The notes under the pieces are model-generated. The model made no database searches and had not been told where the DNA came from. It saw only the letters and a list, made by a program, of their open reading frames with translations. Positions 1 to 7,207 of a stretch of 8,357 bases of DNA are shown in pieces. The first letter of the stretch is position 1; each line of letters starts with the position of its first letter. The position numbers were made by a program, and so were the translations under genes. The stretch is from Sulfurovum sp. (GTDB taxonomy: Bacteria; Campylobacterota; Campylobacteria; Campylobacterales; Sulfurovaceae): positions 1-8,357 of the forward strand of contig JANTFF010000019.1 of the NCBI GenBank assembly GCA_024763575.1. The letters run 5' to 3'.

Positions 1-281
1 TATATAATATATAATCCAGATAGTGAAATAATAGTCCCCTCTATTACACCAGCAATAGCTTGAACTTTTCCTTTTCCATACTGAAACCTTTCCGTTGACT
101 TCTATTCAGATTTTTTGATAGCAAAAAAATTAAATATAGATATGACTGTATCAAGCAAAGAGTCAATAGCCGAAGCCAAAACAGCTATAGAACCTGATGC
201 TACACCTATAGCAAATTTTACAATAGTTAAAATGATAGCTACACTACTAGCAACTATAGTTGCTCGTTTTTGTGGGGACAT
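1..281 (-). pseudogene. Cation diffusion facilitator (CDF) family metal efflux gene, 5' part, interrupted by an in-frame TAG
   Basis: CDF proteins (FieF/ZitB type) export Zn2+, Fe2+ or other divalent metals across the inner membrane in exchange for protons. The start is ATG at 281-279, with AGGAG five bases upstream (291-287). The first 59 residues look like a normal CDF N terminus: a short polar leader, TM1, then SAIDSLLD (about residues 37-44), where the two Asp match the FieF metal-site residues of TM2. Codon 60 is TAG (104-102). The same frame stays open for 33 more codons to the window edge and still reads as CDF: FQYGKGK, aligning with the family's FGHGK/YGRGK loop, then the start of TM3 ending GLYII. 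The gene begins 15 nt after the nhaA stop, so it belongs to the psiE-nhaA transcript. A recent nonsense mutation or a sequencing error fits best. Family assignment is strong; loss of function is inferred. Confidence 0.8.
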
Positions 282-296
282 TTTATCTCCTATTTT

Positions 297-1481
297 TTAT
301 TTTTGCAAGTTTACCATGTTATTCTTTATGCTTCTTAAAACCAAATAACCAGAAATCCCAGATAACAATGAACCCAGTAAAATAGCCAATTTATCAGCAT
401 AATGATAAATTTGTGTATCATCATAAGCCAAAGAATCTACAAATAGACTCATAGTAAATCCAATACCTGTTAACAGTGCCACACCATAAAGTTGCATCCA
501 ATTACTCTTTTTGGGTAACTTTGCCCAACCTAACTTGATTGCAATCCATGAAAATCCAAATACACCTACTTGTTTACCAATAAAAAGCCCAAACATTATT
601 CCCATAGGTACAGAAGTAAACATCTCATCTATAGAGATACCTTTGAGGTCAACACCTGCATTTACAAAAGCAAATAGAGGTAAAATCATAAAGGCTACCC
701 AATAGTGTAACCCAATCTCCATCTCTTTTGCCATAGAAAATTTATTACCATCTTTATCTTTTGAGTTAAGAGGTATCATAAATGCCAAAGCTACCCCTGC
801 TAATGTAGCATGTACTCCTGATTTTAGCACACTAACCCAAAGAATAATACCTACTAAAATATAACCAGCTTTTCTAATAACACCCATACGGTTCATAATA
901 AATAGAAATACTAATGATACAGAAGATATTATAATAGATGTAATAGATAATTCAGAGGTATAAAATAGTGCAATAATCACAATAGCTCCCAAGTCATCAA
1001 TAATTGCTAATGCCATTAAAAAAATCTTTAGACTTAAAGGTACACGAGAACCCAATAGAGATAATATACCCAAAGCAAAAGCAATATCAGTTGCTGTTGG
1101 AATTGCCCAACCATTCATAGCAAAGGACTCACCTCTATTAAATGCTATAAAAACCAAAGCAGGAACTATCATACCACCCAAAGATGCAATACCAGGAAGA
1201 GAAATTTGTTGTATAGAGGATAAATGTCCCTCCATTACTTCTCGTTTTACCTCTAAACCAATCAAAAAGAAAAAGATAGCCATTAAACCGTCATTTACCC
1301 AAAGAAGTAATGGTTTGGCTATTTGTAAATTTCCAAAACGAATTTCCACATGGGTATGCAAAAAGCCATTATAAAACTCTGATAATGAACTATTTTGTAA
1401 AATCAATGCTAAAATAGTTACAATAATAAGTAAAATTCCTGCTGATGACTCTTTTTTTATGAAACCTTCTATAATCTTCAT
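297..1481 (-). CDS. nhaA: Na+/H+ antiporter NhaA
   Basis: Inner-membrane electrogenic antiporter that expels Na+ (or Li+) in exchange for about two H+, for pH and sodium homeostasis. At 394 residues it is close to the E. coli length of 388 and looks complete. Family landmarks are in order: FFLIGLEVKRE (71-81), TATDIAFALGI (129-139, with D132), the ion-binding pair in AIIDDLGAI (D162/D163, matching E. coli D163/D164), GVHATLAGV (222-230), the lysine in GLFIGKQVG (K303, matching E. coli K300), and GIGFTMSLFVDSLAY (339-353). About twelve hydrophobic segments are evident. The start ATG at 1481-1479 shares ATGA with the stop of the upstream PsiE-like gene, and AAGGA precedes it within that gene's last codons. 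The two proteins are therefore probably translationally coupled. The CDF gene follows 15 nt downstream. Identification is secure. Confidence 0.97.
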   Translation of the reverse strand: MKIIEGFIKKESSAGILLIIVTILALILQNSSLSEFYNGFLHTHVEIRFGNLQIAKPLLLWVNDGLMAIFFFLIGLEVKREVMEGHLSSIQQISLPGIASLGGMIVPALVFIAFNRGESFAMNGWAIPTATDIAFALGILSLLGSRVPLSLKIFLMALAIIDDLGAIVIIALFYTSELSITSIIISSVSLVFLFIMNRMGVIRKAGYILVGIILWVSVLKSGVHATLAGVALAFMIPLNSKDKDGNKFSMAKEMEIGLHYWVAFMILPLFAFVNAGVDLKGISIDEMFTSVPMGIMFGLFIGKQVGVFGFSWIAIKLGWAKLPKKSNWMQLYGVALLTGIGFTMSLFVDSLAYDDTQIYHYADKLAILLGSLLSGISGYLVLRSIKNNMVNLQK

Positions 1482-1945
1482 TTTATTTCCTTGTTAATAA
1501 TAGGTTTATCTTTATGCTGTTTACCTATAAGATAATAGGTAATCCCAAGTGCTATAACAACTGATGCAGTAGCGAATATATACATAGGTGTTAATACCTT
1601 AAAATCTAAAATAATAACTTTCCTTGCTATTGCCATTAGTGCTGTAGCGATAACTAATTTAATAGGTATTACATCTGTTCGTAGATACAAAACAATATTT
1701 TGATAAATCTCAATAGCTATTAATACAGCCAAAAAAGCAGCAAAAGTTTTAAATATTGAAGATATTTCAAGCAGTAAAAAAGGTGGTTTCATCATCTGTT
1801 GATACATAACATATACAACATCTGCTACACCTAAAAATATTACCAATACCATTAATATTGCTAATATTTTAACTGCAAATTTGATTAATGTGTTTAGATA
1901 AGATAGTAGCTTATCCTCATGTTCTGTAGGTAGTTCATCATGCAT
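1478..1945 (-). CDS. PsiE-family (phosphate-starvation-inducible) integral membrane protein
   Basis: Small inner-membrane protein of 155 residues with four predicted membrane segments (about 22-47, 63-87, 93-112, 119-141), a short acidic N terminus and a Lys-rich cytoplasmic tail. The third and fourth segments, with AIARKVIILDFK at 105-116, match the conserved AIVRLIIVDHK region of E. coli PsiE. That protein is induced by phosphate starvation and its biochemical role is unknown. The start ATG at 1945-1943 has AGGGG seven bases upstream (1957-1953). It follows the mfd stop by 18 nt, and its TGA stop overlaps the nhaA start in ATGA. Coupling to nhaA suggests a role in ion or membrane homeostasis, but that is inference from position. 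No Pho box was recognised, and the gene lies too close to mfd for an obvious promoter of its own. Confidence 0.83.
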   Translation of the reverse strand: MHDELPTEHEDKLLSYLNTLIKFAVKILAILMVLVIFLGVADVVYVMYQQMMKPPFLLLEISSIFKTFAAFLAVLIAIEIYQNIVLYLRTDVIPIKLVIATALMAIARKVIILDFKVLTPMYIFATASVVIALGITYYLIGKQHKDKPIINKEIK

Positions 1946-1963
1946 TTTAATACCCCTAAATAA

Positions 1964-4948
1964 TTATTTTTTCTTTAAATAGCCCATAGCCGTAGCAATC
2001 AAATCATCATCATCTTTGCTATAAGATTTGAGCATTACTCTATCTCGTCCATTGGCAAACTCTATAAATACCTTTTCTCCTGCATTAGCCACTTTGGTAA
2101 TTTTTTGCTCTTTAGCTAGTACTTTCATTATCATTACATCTATAAATTGGCGTGATATGGTATCTAGCTTACCAAATCTATCAGCTATTTCACTCTCTAT
2201 CTCATACACTTCACCTGTAGTCTCACATTGAGATAGACGACGGTATAGTTCTAGTCGTAATCTATCCTCTTCTATCAACTCTTCATTTAGATAAGCATCT
2301 ATAGTCAATTTGATGTCAACTTGTAACTCTTCTTCCTCTTTGGCTTGTCCACTCAGCTCCCTAATAGTATCTTCTAACATTCTAAGATATAGTGAGTATC
2401 CTATATGTTTGATATGTCCACTTTGGGCCTCTCCTATAATATTTCCTCCACCTCTAATTTCTAAATCATGAAATGCTAAAACTGCTCCACTTCCTAAATC
2501 AGAGTGAGATTCTAATGCGATTAGTCTCCTTTTGGCATCTTCGGTTATATGGTCTTTGTCTTCTACCATAAAATAGCAGTAACCCTCTTTGCCTCCTCGT
2601 CCTACTCTACCTCTTAGTTGGTGTAAATCTGCTATTCCAAATCTATCTGCACCATCAACTATCATAGTATTGGCTTGTGGCATATGGATACCTGATTCTA
2701 CTATAGAGGTTGATAACATCACATCATACTCTCCTGCTTCAAACTTCATCATATCTTTTTCTGTTTGGACTGCTGATATTTTGGAGTGTAGAACTGCAAC
2801 TCTTAGTTTTGGCATTAGTTTTTCTAATACTTTTCGTTTCTCTTCAATCTGAGCAATAGAGTTAAATACATAAAATATCTGTCCTCCTCTTCTTAGCTCT
2901 CTAGTTATCGCCTCTTTGATAATTTTCTCATCATAACTTTTGACAAAAGTTCTAACCCCTTGTCTGTCAACTGGTGGAGTTAATATTTCAGAAAATGTTT
3001 TGACTTGAGATAGTGCCATATTTAGGCTTCTTGGTATTGGAGTGGCTGACATAGAGAGTAGATGAACATCTATAGCTATCTCTTTTAGTGCCTCTTTCTG
3101 TTTGACTCCAAACTTATGCTCTTCATCTATAACTATAAATGCTAGATTTTTGAATTTGGCTTTAAGCAAGGCGTGAGTTCCTACTACTATATCTATAGAG
3201 CCATCTTCTAATCCTTTGAGAAGTGCTGTTTTGGCTTTTCCTGTAGTAAATCTATCTAGTTTACCTATTTTTATATCATATTTAGCAAATCTCTCTTGCA
3301 TACTTTTAAAATGTTGAGAACAAAGAAGTGTAGTTGGAGCTACCATCATAGATTGGTATCCATTTTTCCATGTGACAAACATACCATTCATAGCTACTTC
3401 TGTTTTACCAAATCCTACATCAGCAGACAATAGTCTATCCATCATCTTACCACTAGATATATCATCTAACATAGCATTGATTGACTCTTCTTGGTCTTGG
3501 GTATGGATAAATCCTGCTTCACTCATAAAAATTTGATGTTCAAGCATATTTCGTTTGAGTTTTATTCCTTTTTTGAGGTGTCTTTGAGCTGATAGATTTA
3601 TAATCTGTGAGGCTATAGCAAATAGTTTCTCTTTTACTTTGCTTTTGAGCCTTTTGAAACTTGATTTTCCCATTTTATCTAATATAGGTGTTCCACCACT
3701 ATCAGCTACATATCTATCTATAACATTTAGGTTCTCTACAGGAATTAGTAACATATCCTCATTTTGATACTCTATTAGTACAAACTCTCTTGTTGAGCCT
3801 AATACTACTCTTTTCTCCACCCCTTTAAATAGTCCTACTCCATGGTTTTCATGAACTACAAAATCACCTATTTTTAGTTCATCTAATATTATAGAGGCTT
3901 TTTTAACTCGTTTTCGTTTTACTGGTTTGTTTAGTGATATTATCACCTCATCACTACTAATTAGATTTACTATTATATCTTTGTAAACAAACTTTAAATT
4001 TTCAAATGAATTTAATTCACTTCCTCTTACAACCGACTCATTTTTAGCAATAATAGTTATATGTTTATTTGAGTTTGACTTGATGATAGCATTAGGATTT
4101 ATGACCTCTAACTCTCTAAACTTTTTAGCATTTGGAATAACTTTTAAATCAAAATCACTGCTAGGGATTATAGGCTTATCTAAACTATAAATCTCTTCTA
4201 ACTCTTCACTCATATTAGAGATAAATACTCCATTAAAAGATTTGATATAGTTCTTACCCAACTCATTTAGATACCAAAACCCTAAACTATCTATATCTTT
4301 GACAAATACATCTAAACTACTCTGTTGCACTCTATTTTGCCAAGCTTTATACTGCTCCTCATTTAATCCTAAAAGAGCAGGAATGATTTTTATAATCTCT
4401 ATATCATTATTGATACTTTTTTGGGTATCTACTAAAAATTCTCGAATAGACTCTACATCTTCATCAAACAAAGATATACGATAACTTTTATCTCCACCTA
4501 GAGGATATATATCTATAATATCACCTCGAAAAGATACCTCACCTTTTTGAGTTACAATATCAACAAAACTGTATCCCCAATAGTAGAGTTTATCTTTTAA
4601 CTCTGCAATTTTAATCGTAGAAGCAAACTCAATCTCTATAGTAGGGAAAAACTCCTCTTTGGGTAAAGGCATTAATAGAGTTCGTATTGGAGAGATTAGA
4701 ACTTTTTTACCATCACTATTAAAATATCCGTGCAGTGCTTCAATTAGTTCATATATTTCAAGTTGAAATGAACGCAAATCATCACCATAAGATAAGCGTA
4801 AATCAGGCAAAACAAAAGATTTGTAGTTTAAAAAGGTAGCAGTATGGGCAGTTTTTATCGCTTCTTTGTCATTTTTACAGACAAGTAAAAGATTATTAGA
4901 AAAAGTATCTTCATTTTGAAGATACTCATATATATTGTTTTGTCTCAT
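1964..4948 (-). CDS. mfd: Transcription-repair coupling factor Mfd
   Basis: ATP-dependent DNA translocase that pushes stalled RNA polymerase off lesions and recruits UvrA for nucleotide excision repair. Domains in order: a degenerate UvrB-like N-terminal module (FRGDIIDIYPLG, about 140-151); the RNA-polymerase interaction domain (IGDFVVHENHGVG through LIPVENL, about 360-406); the RecG-like helicase core with Walker A GFGKTE (512-517), DEEH (608-611), SATPIPR (634-640) and the arginine-finger region QLRGRVGRGG (777-786); the translocation motif DLEIRGGGNIIGEAQSGH (828-845); and a C-terminal regulatory domain (about 875-970). At 994 residues it is shorter than E. coli Mfd (1148), as I recall is usual in Campylobacterota, and it looks intact. 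An in-frame TAA lies immediately before the ATG, so the start cannot be further upstream. No Shine-Dalgarno sequence is visible. It lies 11 nt after the bactofilin gene, so expression probably depends on that message. Confidence 0.97.
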   Translation of the reverse strand: MRQNNIYEYLQNEDTFSNNLLLVCKNDKEAIKTAHTATFLNYKSFVLPDLRLSYGDDLRSFQLEIYELIEALHGYFNSDGKKVLISPIRTLLMPLPKEEFFPTIEIEFASTIKIAELKDKLYYWGYSFVDIVTQKGEVSFRGDIIDIYPLGGDKSYRISLFDEDVESIREFLVDTQKSINNDIEIIKIIPALLGLNEEQYKAWQNRVQQSSLDVFVKDIDSLGFWYLNELGKNYIKSFNGVFISNMSEELEEIYSLDKPIIPSSDFDLKVIPNAKKFRELEVINPNAIIKSNSNKHITIIAKNESVVRGSELNSFENLKFVYKDIIVNLISSDEVIISLNKPVKRKRVKKASIILDELKIGDFVVHENHGVGLFKGVEKRVVLGSTREFVLIEYQNEDMLLIPVENLNVIDRYVADSGGTPILDKMGKSSFKRLKSKVKEKLFAIASQIINLSAQRHLKKGIKLKRNMLEHQIFMSEAGFIHTQDQEESINAMLDDISSGKMMDRLLSADVGFGKTEVAMNGMFVTWKNGYQSMMVAPTTLLCSQHFKSMQERFAKYDIKIGKLDRFTTGKAKTALLKGLEDGSIDIVVGTHALLKAKFKNLAFIVIDEEHKFGVKQKEALKEIAIDVHLLSMSATPIPRSLNMALSQVKTFSEILTPPVDRQGVRTFVKSYDEKIIKEAITRELRRGGQIFYVFNSIAQIEEKRKVLEKLMPKLRVAVLHSKISAVQTEKDMMKFEAGEYDVMLSTSIVESGIHMPQANTMIVDGADRFGIADLHQLRGRVGRGGKEGYCYFMVEDKDHITEDAKRRLIALESHSDLGSGAVLAFHDLEIRGGGNIIGEAQSGHIKHIGYSLYLRMLEDTIRELSGQAKEEEELQVDIKLTIDAYLNEELIEEDRLRLELYRRLSQCETTGEVYEIESEIADRFGKLDTISRQFIDVMIMKVLAKEQKITKVANAGEKVFIEFANGRDRVMLKSYSKDDDDLIATAMGYLKKK

Positions 4949-4959
4949 TTAAATTATAT

Positions 4960-5379
4960 TTAGTATTCTAGTTTTTTAGGTTTTATTATATGTACATCAT
5001 CCATATCATTATGTGGTGTAACTCGACCTGATACAATTTTAGTCTCACCCTCAAATACAGCATTTGGTTCAATCACAATATTATTAACCACAACATCACC
5101 ATAAACTTTACCATAAGGCATAATATCTATAATCTCACCTGTGAAGTTCCCCTTAAACTCACCAGAGACTAATAGCTTTTGAGCTTGGATTTCACCCATT
5201 ACTCGACCACTTTTACCCACAACAACTTCACTTCTTGACATAACATTACCTTCAAGATCTCCATTAATTAGGATATTTCCATCACACCTAATTTCACCTT
5301 TTATAGCAGTACCTGGAGTAATAATACTCGCTGATTGTCCTGGTGTTGTTTTTTTCTTTTTTCGTCCAAAAAAAGCCAT
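4960..5379 (-). CDS. Bactofilin (polymer-forming cytoskeletal protein, CcmA-like)
   Basis: Bactofilins polymerise without nucleotide into beta-helical filaments lying under the inner membrane, where they position cell-wall enzymes. This 139-residue protein has the expected layout. The short N-terminal leader MAFFGRKKKK combines aromatic residues and lysines and could dock on the membrane. A central glycine- and valine-rich right-handed beta-helix (about 18-118) shows repeating turns such as GEIRCDGNILINGDLEGNV, GKSGRVMGEI and GKVYGDVVVNN. A charged, unstructured tail ends in PKKLEY. The start ATG at 5379-5377 has a strong AAGGAG six bases upstream (5391-5386). In H. pylori the homologue ccmA sits beside mfd and M23 endopeptidase genes (csd1/csd2) and is needed for helical shape. 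Here mfd follows at 11 nt but no M23 gene adjoins. Family assignment is firm; a shape role is inferred from homologues. Confidence 0.93.
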   Translation of the reverse strand: MAFFGRKKKKTTPGQSASIITPGTAIKGEIRCDGNILINGDLEGNVMSRSEVVVGKSGRVMGEIQAQKLLVSGEFKGNFTGEIIDIMPYGKVYGDVVVNNIVIEPNAVFEGETKIVSGRVTPHNDMDDVHIIKPKKLEY

Positions 5380-5416
5380 CTGTTTCTCCTTGTTAAAAAC
5401 TCACTTAATAGCAAAC

Positions 5417-5422
5417 ATTATA
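5417..5422 (-). promoter_or_regulatory. Candidate sigma-70 promoter (-10 box) for bactofilin-mfd-psiE-nhaA
   Basis: The 55-nt gap between folC and the bactofilin gene contains a perfect TATAAT on the minus strand. TTCAAA (5445-5440) lies 17 bp upstream, matching four of six -35 positions and overlapping the end of folC. Transcription would start near 5410, giving a leader of roughly 30 nt that contains the strong AAGGAG site. In such AT-rich DNA a chance TATAAT is easy to find, so this is a candidate only; its position in the widest gap of the block supports it. Confidence 0.42.
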
Positions 5423-5434
5423 ACCAAATATTAT

Positions 5435-6613
5435 TTATATTTGAAGTAAATCTTTTTTAATAAACGCTTCAACTACATAAAAAGAGCCAAATACTAAATA
5501 ATTTTCATAATTATTAATATTTTCAAATATCTTAAATTCTATAGATAATCTCTCTAATTGAGCTTGTAATTGAGTAACTTCTACAGCTCTTGGAGTATCA
5601 ATTGAAATAATTTCAACTCTTTTTATATGTTTTTTAAGTTTTTCAAGTATAGCACTATAATCCTTATCATCTAACGAATTATATACCAATACCACCTTTT
5701 TATCACCAAATTTTTGCTCCAAAGCATTAACAATAGCCCCAGTTGCCAATAGATTATGACCTACATCTATAATAACATTAGGTAATATAGAGTAAAACCT
5801 TCCAAAAAGTTTAACTGATTTTAAATCTATTATATTATATGGTAATTTCAATATATCTAGTGCATTTATAGCTAATAGTGCATTCTCATATAAGTAGTGA
5901 CTCCAACCTATCTCTTTTGTTATAGCTTCTATCTTTTGGGCTTGGGATTTATTATAACAATCTTCTAATATATATAATTTAGCACCCTTTTTTTGACTAA
6001 TATCTCTAGCAATATTATAAACCTTTATATTGGGTTGTATACCTACTATAACCTGTTTGTCTATAGAGTTTATTTTGGTTCTAGCAATACTCTTAATAGT
6101 ATCACCCAAAAAATCTTGATGGTCTAAACCTATAGGAGTAATAACACTCAAAGCTTTTTCAACTACATTAGTAGCATCAAATTCACCACCAAGTCCAGCT
6201 TCTAATATTATAATATCTAGCTCTTCCATAGCCACCAAAGCCAAAAGAGTTGTATATTCAAAATAACTCAAAGCTTCACTCATCTTTTGCCCTAAAATAG
6301 GGTATAGTTTAGCATGAGCTTTTTCTAAACTATTATCAGATACATCCTCCCCGTCTATCCATATTCTCTCATTAAATTTTATAATATGAGGAGAAGAGAA
6401 ATGCCCTACTCTCTTACCACTAGCGTGTAATAGGATAGCCATAATCCTACCTGTACTACCTTTTCCATTTGTTCCGACTATATGTATAATCATAGGTTTT
6501 TGGATATGAGGCTTTAGTATATTATATGCGATATGCACTCGTTCATGGTCTATCTCTTTGTAATAGAGTGGTTTATTAGTTATAAATGATTGGAATGTTG
6601 GACTAGTTGACAC
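5435..6613 (-). CDS. folC: Folylpolyglutamate synthase / dihydrofolate synthase FolC
   Basis: Cytoplasmic Mur-ligase-fold enzyme that uses ATP to add glutamate to tetrahydrofolates. In many bacteria it also makes dihydrofolate from dihydropteroate. At 392 residues it is slightly shorter than E. coli FolC (422). Seen in order: the P-loop GTNGKGST (47-54), SSPHIIKFNERI (73-84), EAGLGGEFDATN (138-149), GLDHQDFLG (162-170) and the lysine of SIARTK (K180), which fits the carbamylated active-site position. The C-terminal domain has DVGHN (283-287) in place of the common DGAHN, and ends with GSFYVVEAF (376-384). The start is a GTG at 6613-6611 inside the end of lptE (11-nt overlap). AGGGG lies nine bases upstream, and no usable start lies between it and residue 41, which is too close to the P-loop. 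Overlap with lptE implies co-transcription and probably coupling. Whether it is bifunctional cannot be judged from sequence alone. Confidence 0.95.
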   Translation of the reverse strand: MSTSPTFQSFITNKPLYYKEIDHERVHIAYNILKPHIQKPMIIHIVGTNGKGSTGRIMAILLHASGKRVGHFSSPHIIKFNERIWIDGEDVSDNSLEKAHAKLYPILGQKMSEALSYFEYTTLLALVAMEELDIIILEAGLGGEFDATNVVEKALSVITPIGLDHQDFLGDTIKSIARTKINSIDKQVIVGIQPNIKVYNIARDISQKKGAKLYILEDCYNKSQAQKIEAITKEIGWSHYLYENALLAINALDILKLPYNIIDLKSVKLFGRFYSILPNVIIDVGHNLLATGAIVNALEQKFGDKKVVLVYNSLDDKDYSAILEKLKKHIKRVEIISIDTPRAVEVTQLQAQLERLSIEFKIFENINNYENYLVFGSFYVVEAFIKKDLLQI

Positions 6614-7121
6614 TTTTTAATACCCCTTTACTCTCTAAATATGCGATAAACTCATCTAAAGCTTTCTTGGAGCCTTTTTCTATAGCTTTAAATCTGAGTG
6701 AAGTTGAGATAATAGCACTAGGTCTGATAGGAAATTCATATCGTCCAATAATAACTCTTTGCTCTTTTTTATCCCCTTTAATAAACTCAAATTTTAATGA
6801 TATGTGTGCTTGATAATATACTACATATCCATTTTTATCATATTGTAGAGGTATAAACTTAAGAGATTGATATTTTACTTTTATTATACTATTAGCCTGT
6901 TTTTTAGATGTTACTCTGCTTTTAATCCTACTATATAGAGCTTTGTATAGAGCATCTTTTAGCAAAACAGCATTTTGTGGGTCTGATAGAGATATATCGA
7001 CCTCTGTATATACTTTCTCACCTATAGTTTTTGGGGTAAAGTGTGATGATGGTTTATAACCACAACCTAAGATTATAATAATTAAAAGTGAAGAGTTTAG
7101 AATTGAGAATAATTTTTTCAT
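6603..7121 (-). CDS. lptE: LptE-like LPS-assembly outer-membrane lipoprotein
   Basis: LptE plugs the LptD beta-barrel and helps insert lipopolysaccharide into the outer membrane. The 172-residue product begins with a lipoprotein signal: two lysines, a hydrophobic core, then ILGC with the lipidated cysteine at position 20, followed by the GYKP that LptE proteins often carry after the cysteine. The mature part keeps LptE-like features: KVYTEVDISLSDPQN (36-50), a helix LLKDALYKAL (53-62), and the QYDKNGYVVYYQA strand pair (about 93-105). It starts at ATG 7121-7119 without a clear Shine-Dalgarno sequence, and ends with TAG inside the folC start region. As I recall, C. jejuni and H. pylori carry an equivalent small lipoprotein gene between folC and leuS, which supports the call. 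The family is divergent, so the name rests on the signal, motifs and position. Confidence 0.78.
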   Translation of the reverse strand: MKKLFSILNSSLLIIIILGCGYKPSSHFTPKTIGEKVYTEVDISLSDPQNAVLLKDALYKALYSRIKSRVTSKKQANSIIKVKYQSLKFIPLQYDKNGYVVYYQAHISLKFEFIKGDKKEQRVIIGRYEFPIRPSAIISTSLRFKAIEKGSKKALDEFIAYLESKGVLKSVN

Positions 7122-7156
7122 AATGCAATTTTAACTTATATTGGCTGTAATAACCA

Positions 7157-7162
7157 TTTATA
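7157..7162 (-). promoter_or_regulatory. Candidate -10 box for the lptE-folC transcript
   Basis: On the minus strand TATAAA lies about 36 nt upstream of the lptE ATG in the divergent spacer, in very AT-rich sequence. A weak TTCATA (7186-7181) is 18 bp further upstream. Transcription would start near 7150. The spacer must hold a promoter for the leftward block, and this is the best-placed match, but it is weak evidence. Confidence 0.3.
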
Positions 7163-7175
7163 CATTTTTTTATGT

Positions 7176-7181
7176 TAAAAT
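7176..7181 (+). promoter_or_regulatory. Candidate extended -10 promoter for the alpha-2-macroglobulin-like gene
   Basis: TAAAAT preceded by TGT (7173-7175) forms an extended -10 element, one mismatch from TATAAT, downstream of a run of seven T (7165-7171). No good -35 is seen. Campylobacterota sigma-70 promoters commonly lack a conserved -35 and have T-rich upstream DNA. The predicted start near 7188 would give a leader of about 20 nt containing AGGA (7197-7200). Confidence 0.35.
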
Positions 7182-7207
7182 ATGAAAAATACTATTAGGA
7201 TTACAAG

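Noticed and set aside
44..79. Possible re-initiation at an ATG (79-77) just after the CDF amber codon, with AAAGG upstream
   Set aside because: That ATG is out of the CDF frame and opens only 11 codons before a TAA, so it cannot rescue the protein.
102..104. Amber codon as a sign of an alternative genetic code or pyrrolysine
   Set aside because: TAG ends lptE, TGA ends the PsiE-like gene and TAA ends the others, all at family-appropriate lengths, so the standard code applies.
115..348. Open frame of 77 codons on the plus strand at the left end
   Set aside because: It lies opposite the CDF gene and the end of nhaA, both recognisable by family motifs. Its product resembles nothing known and it is a shadow frame.
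4949..4959. Terminator between bactofilin and mfd
   Set aside because: The gap is only 11 nt and has no GC stem or T run in the direction of transcription. The same lack of hairpins holds for the other junctions of the block.
5349..5374. Three homopolymer runs (7, 6 and 7 bases) in the first codons of the bactofilin gene as a phase-variable switch
   Set aside because: The runs are short, encode a plausible Phe/Lys leader and are common in DNA this AT-rich. Known Campylobacterota phase-variable tracts are usually longer and often G/C.
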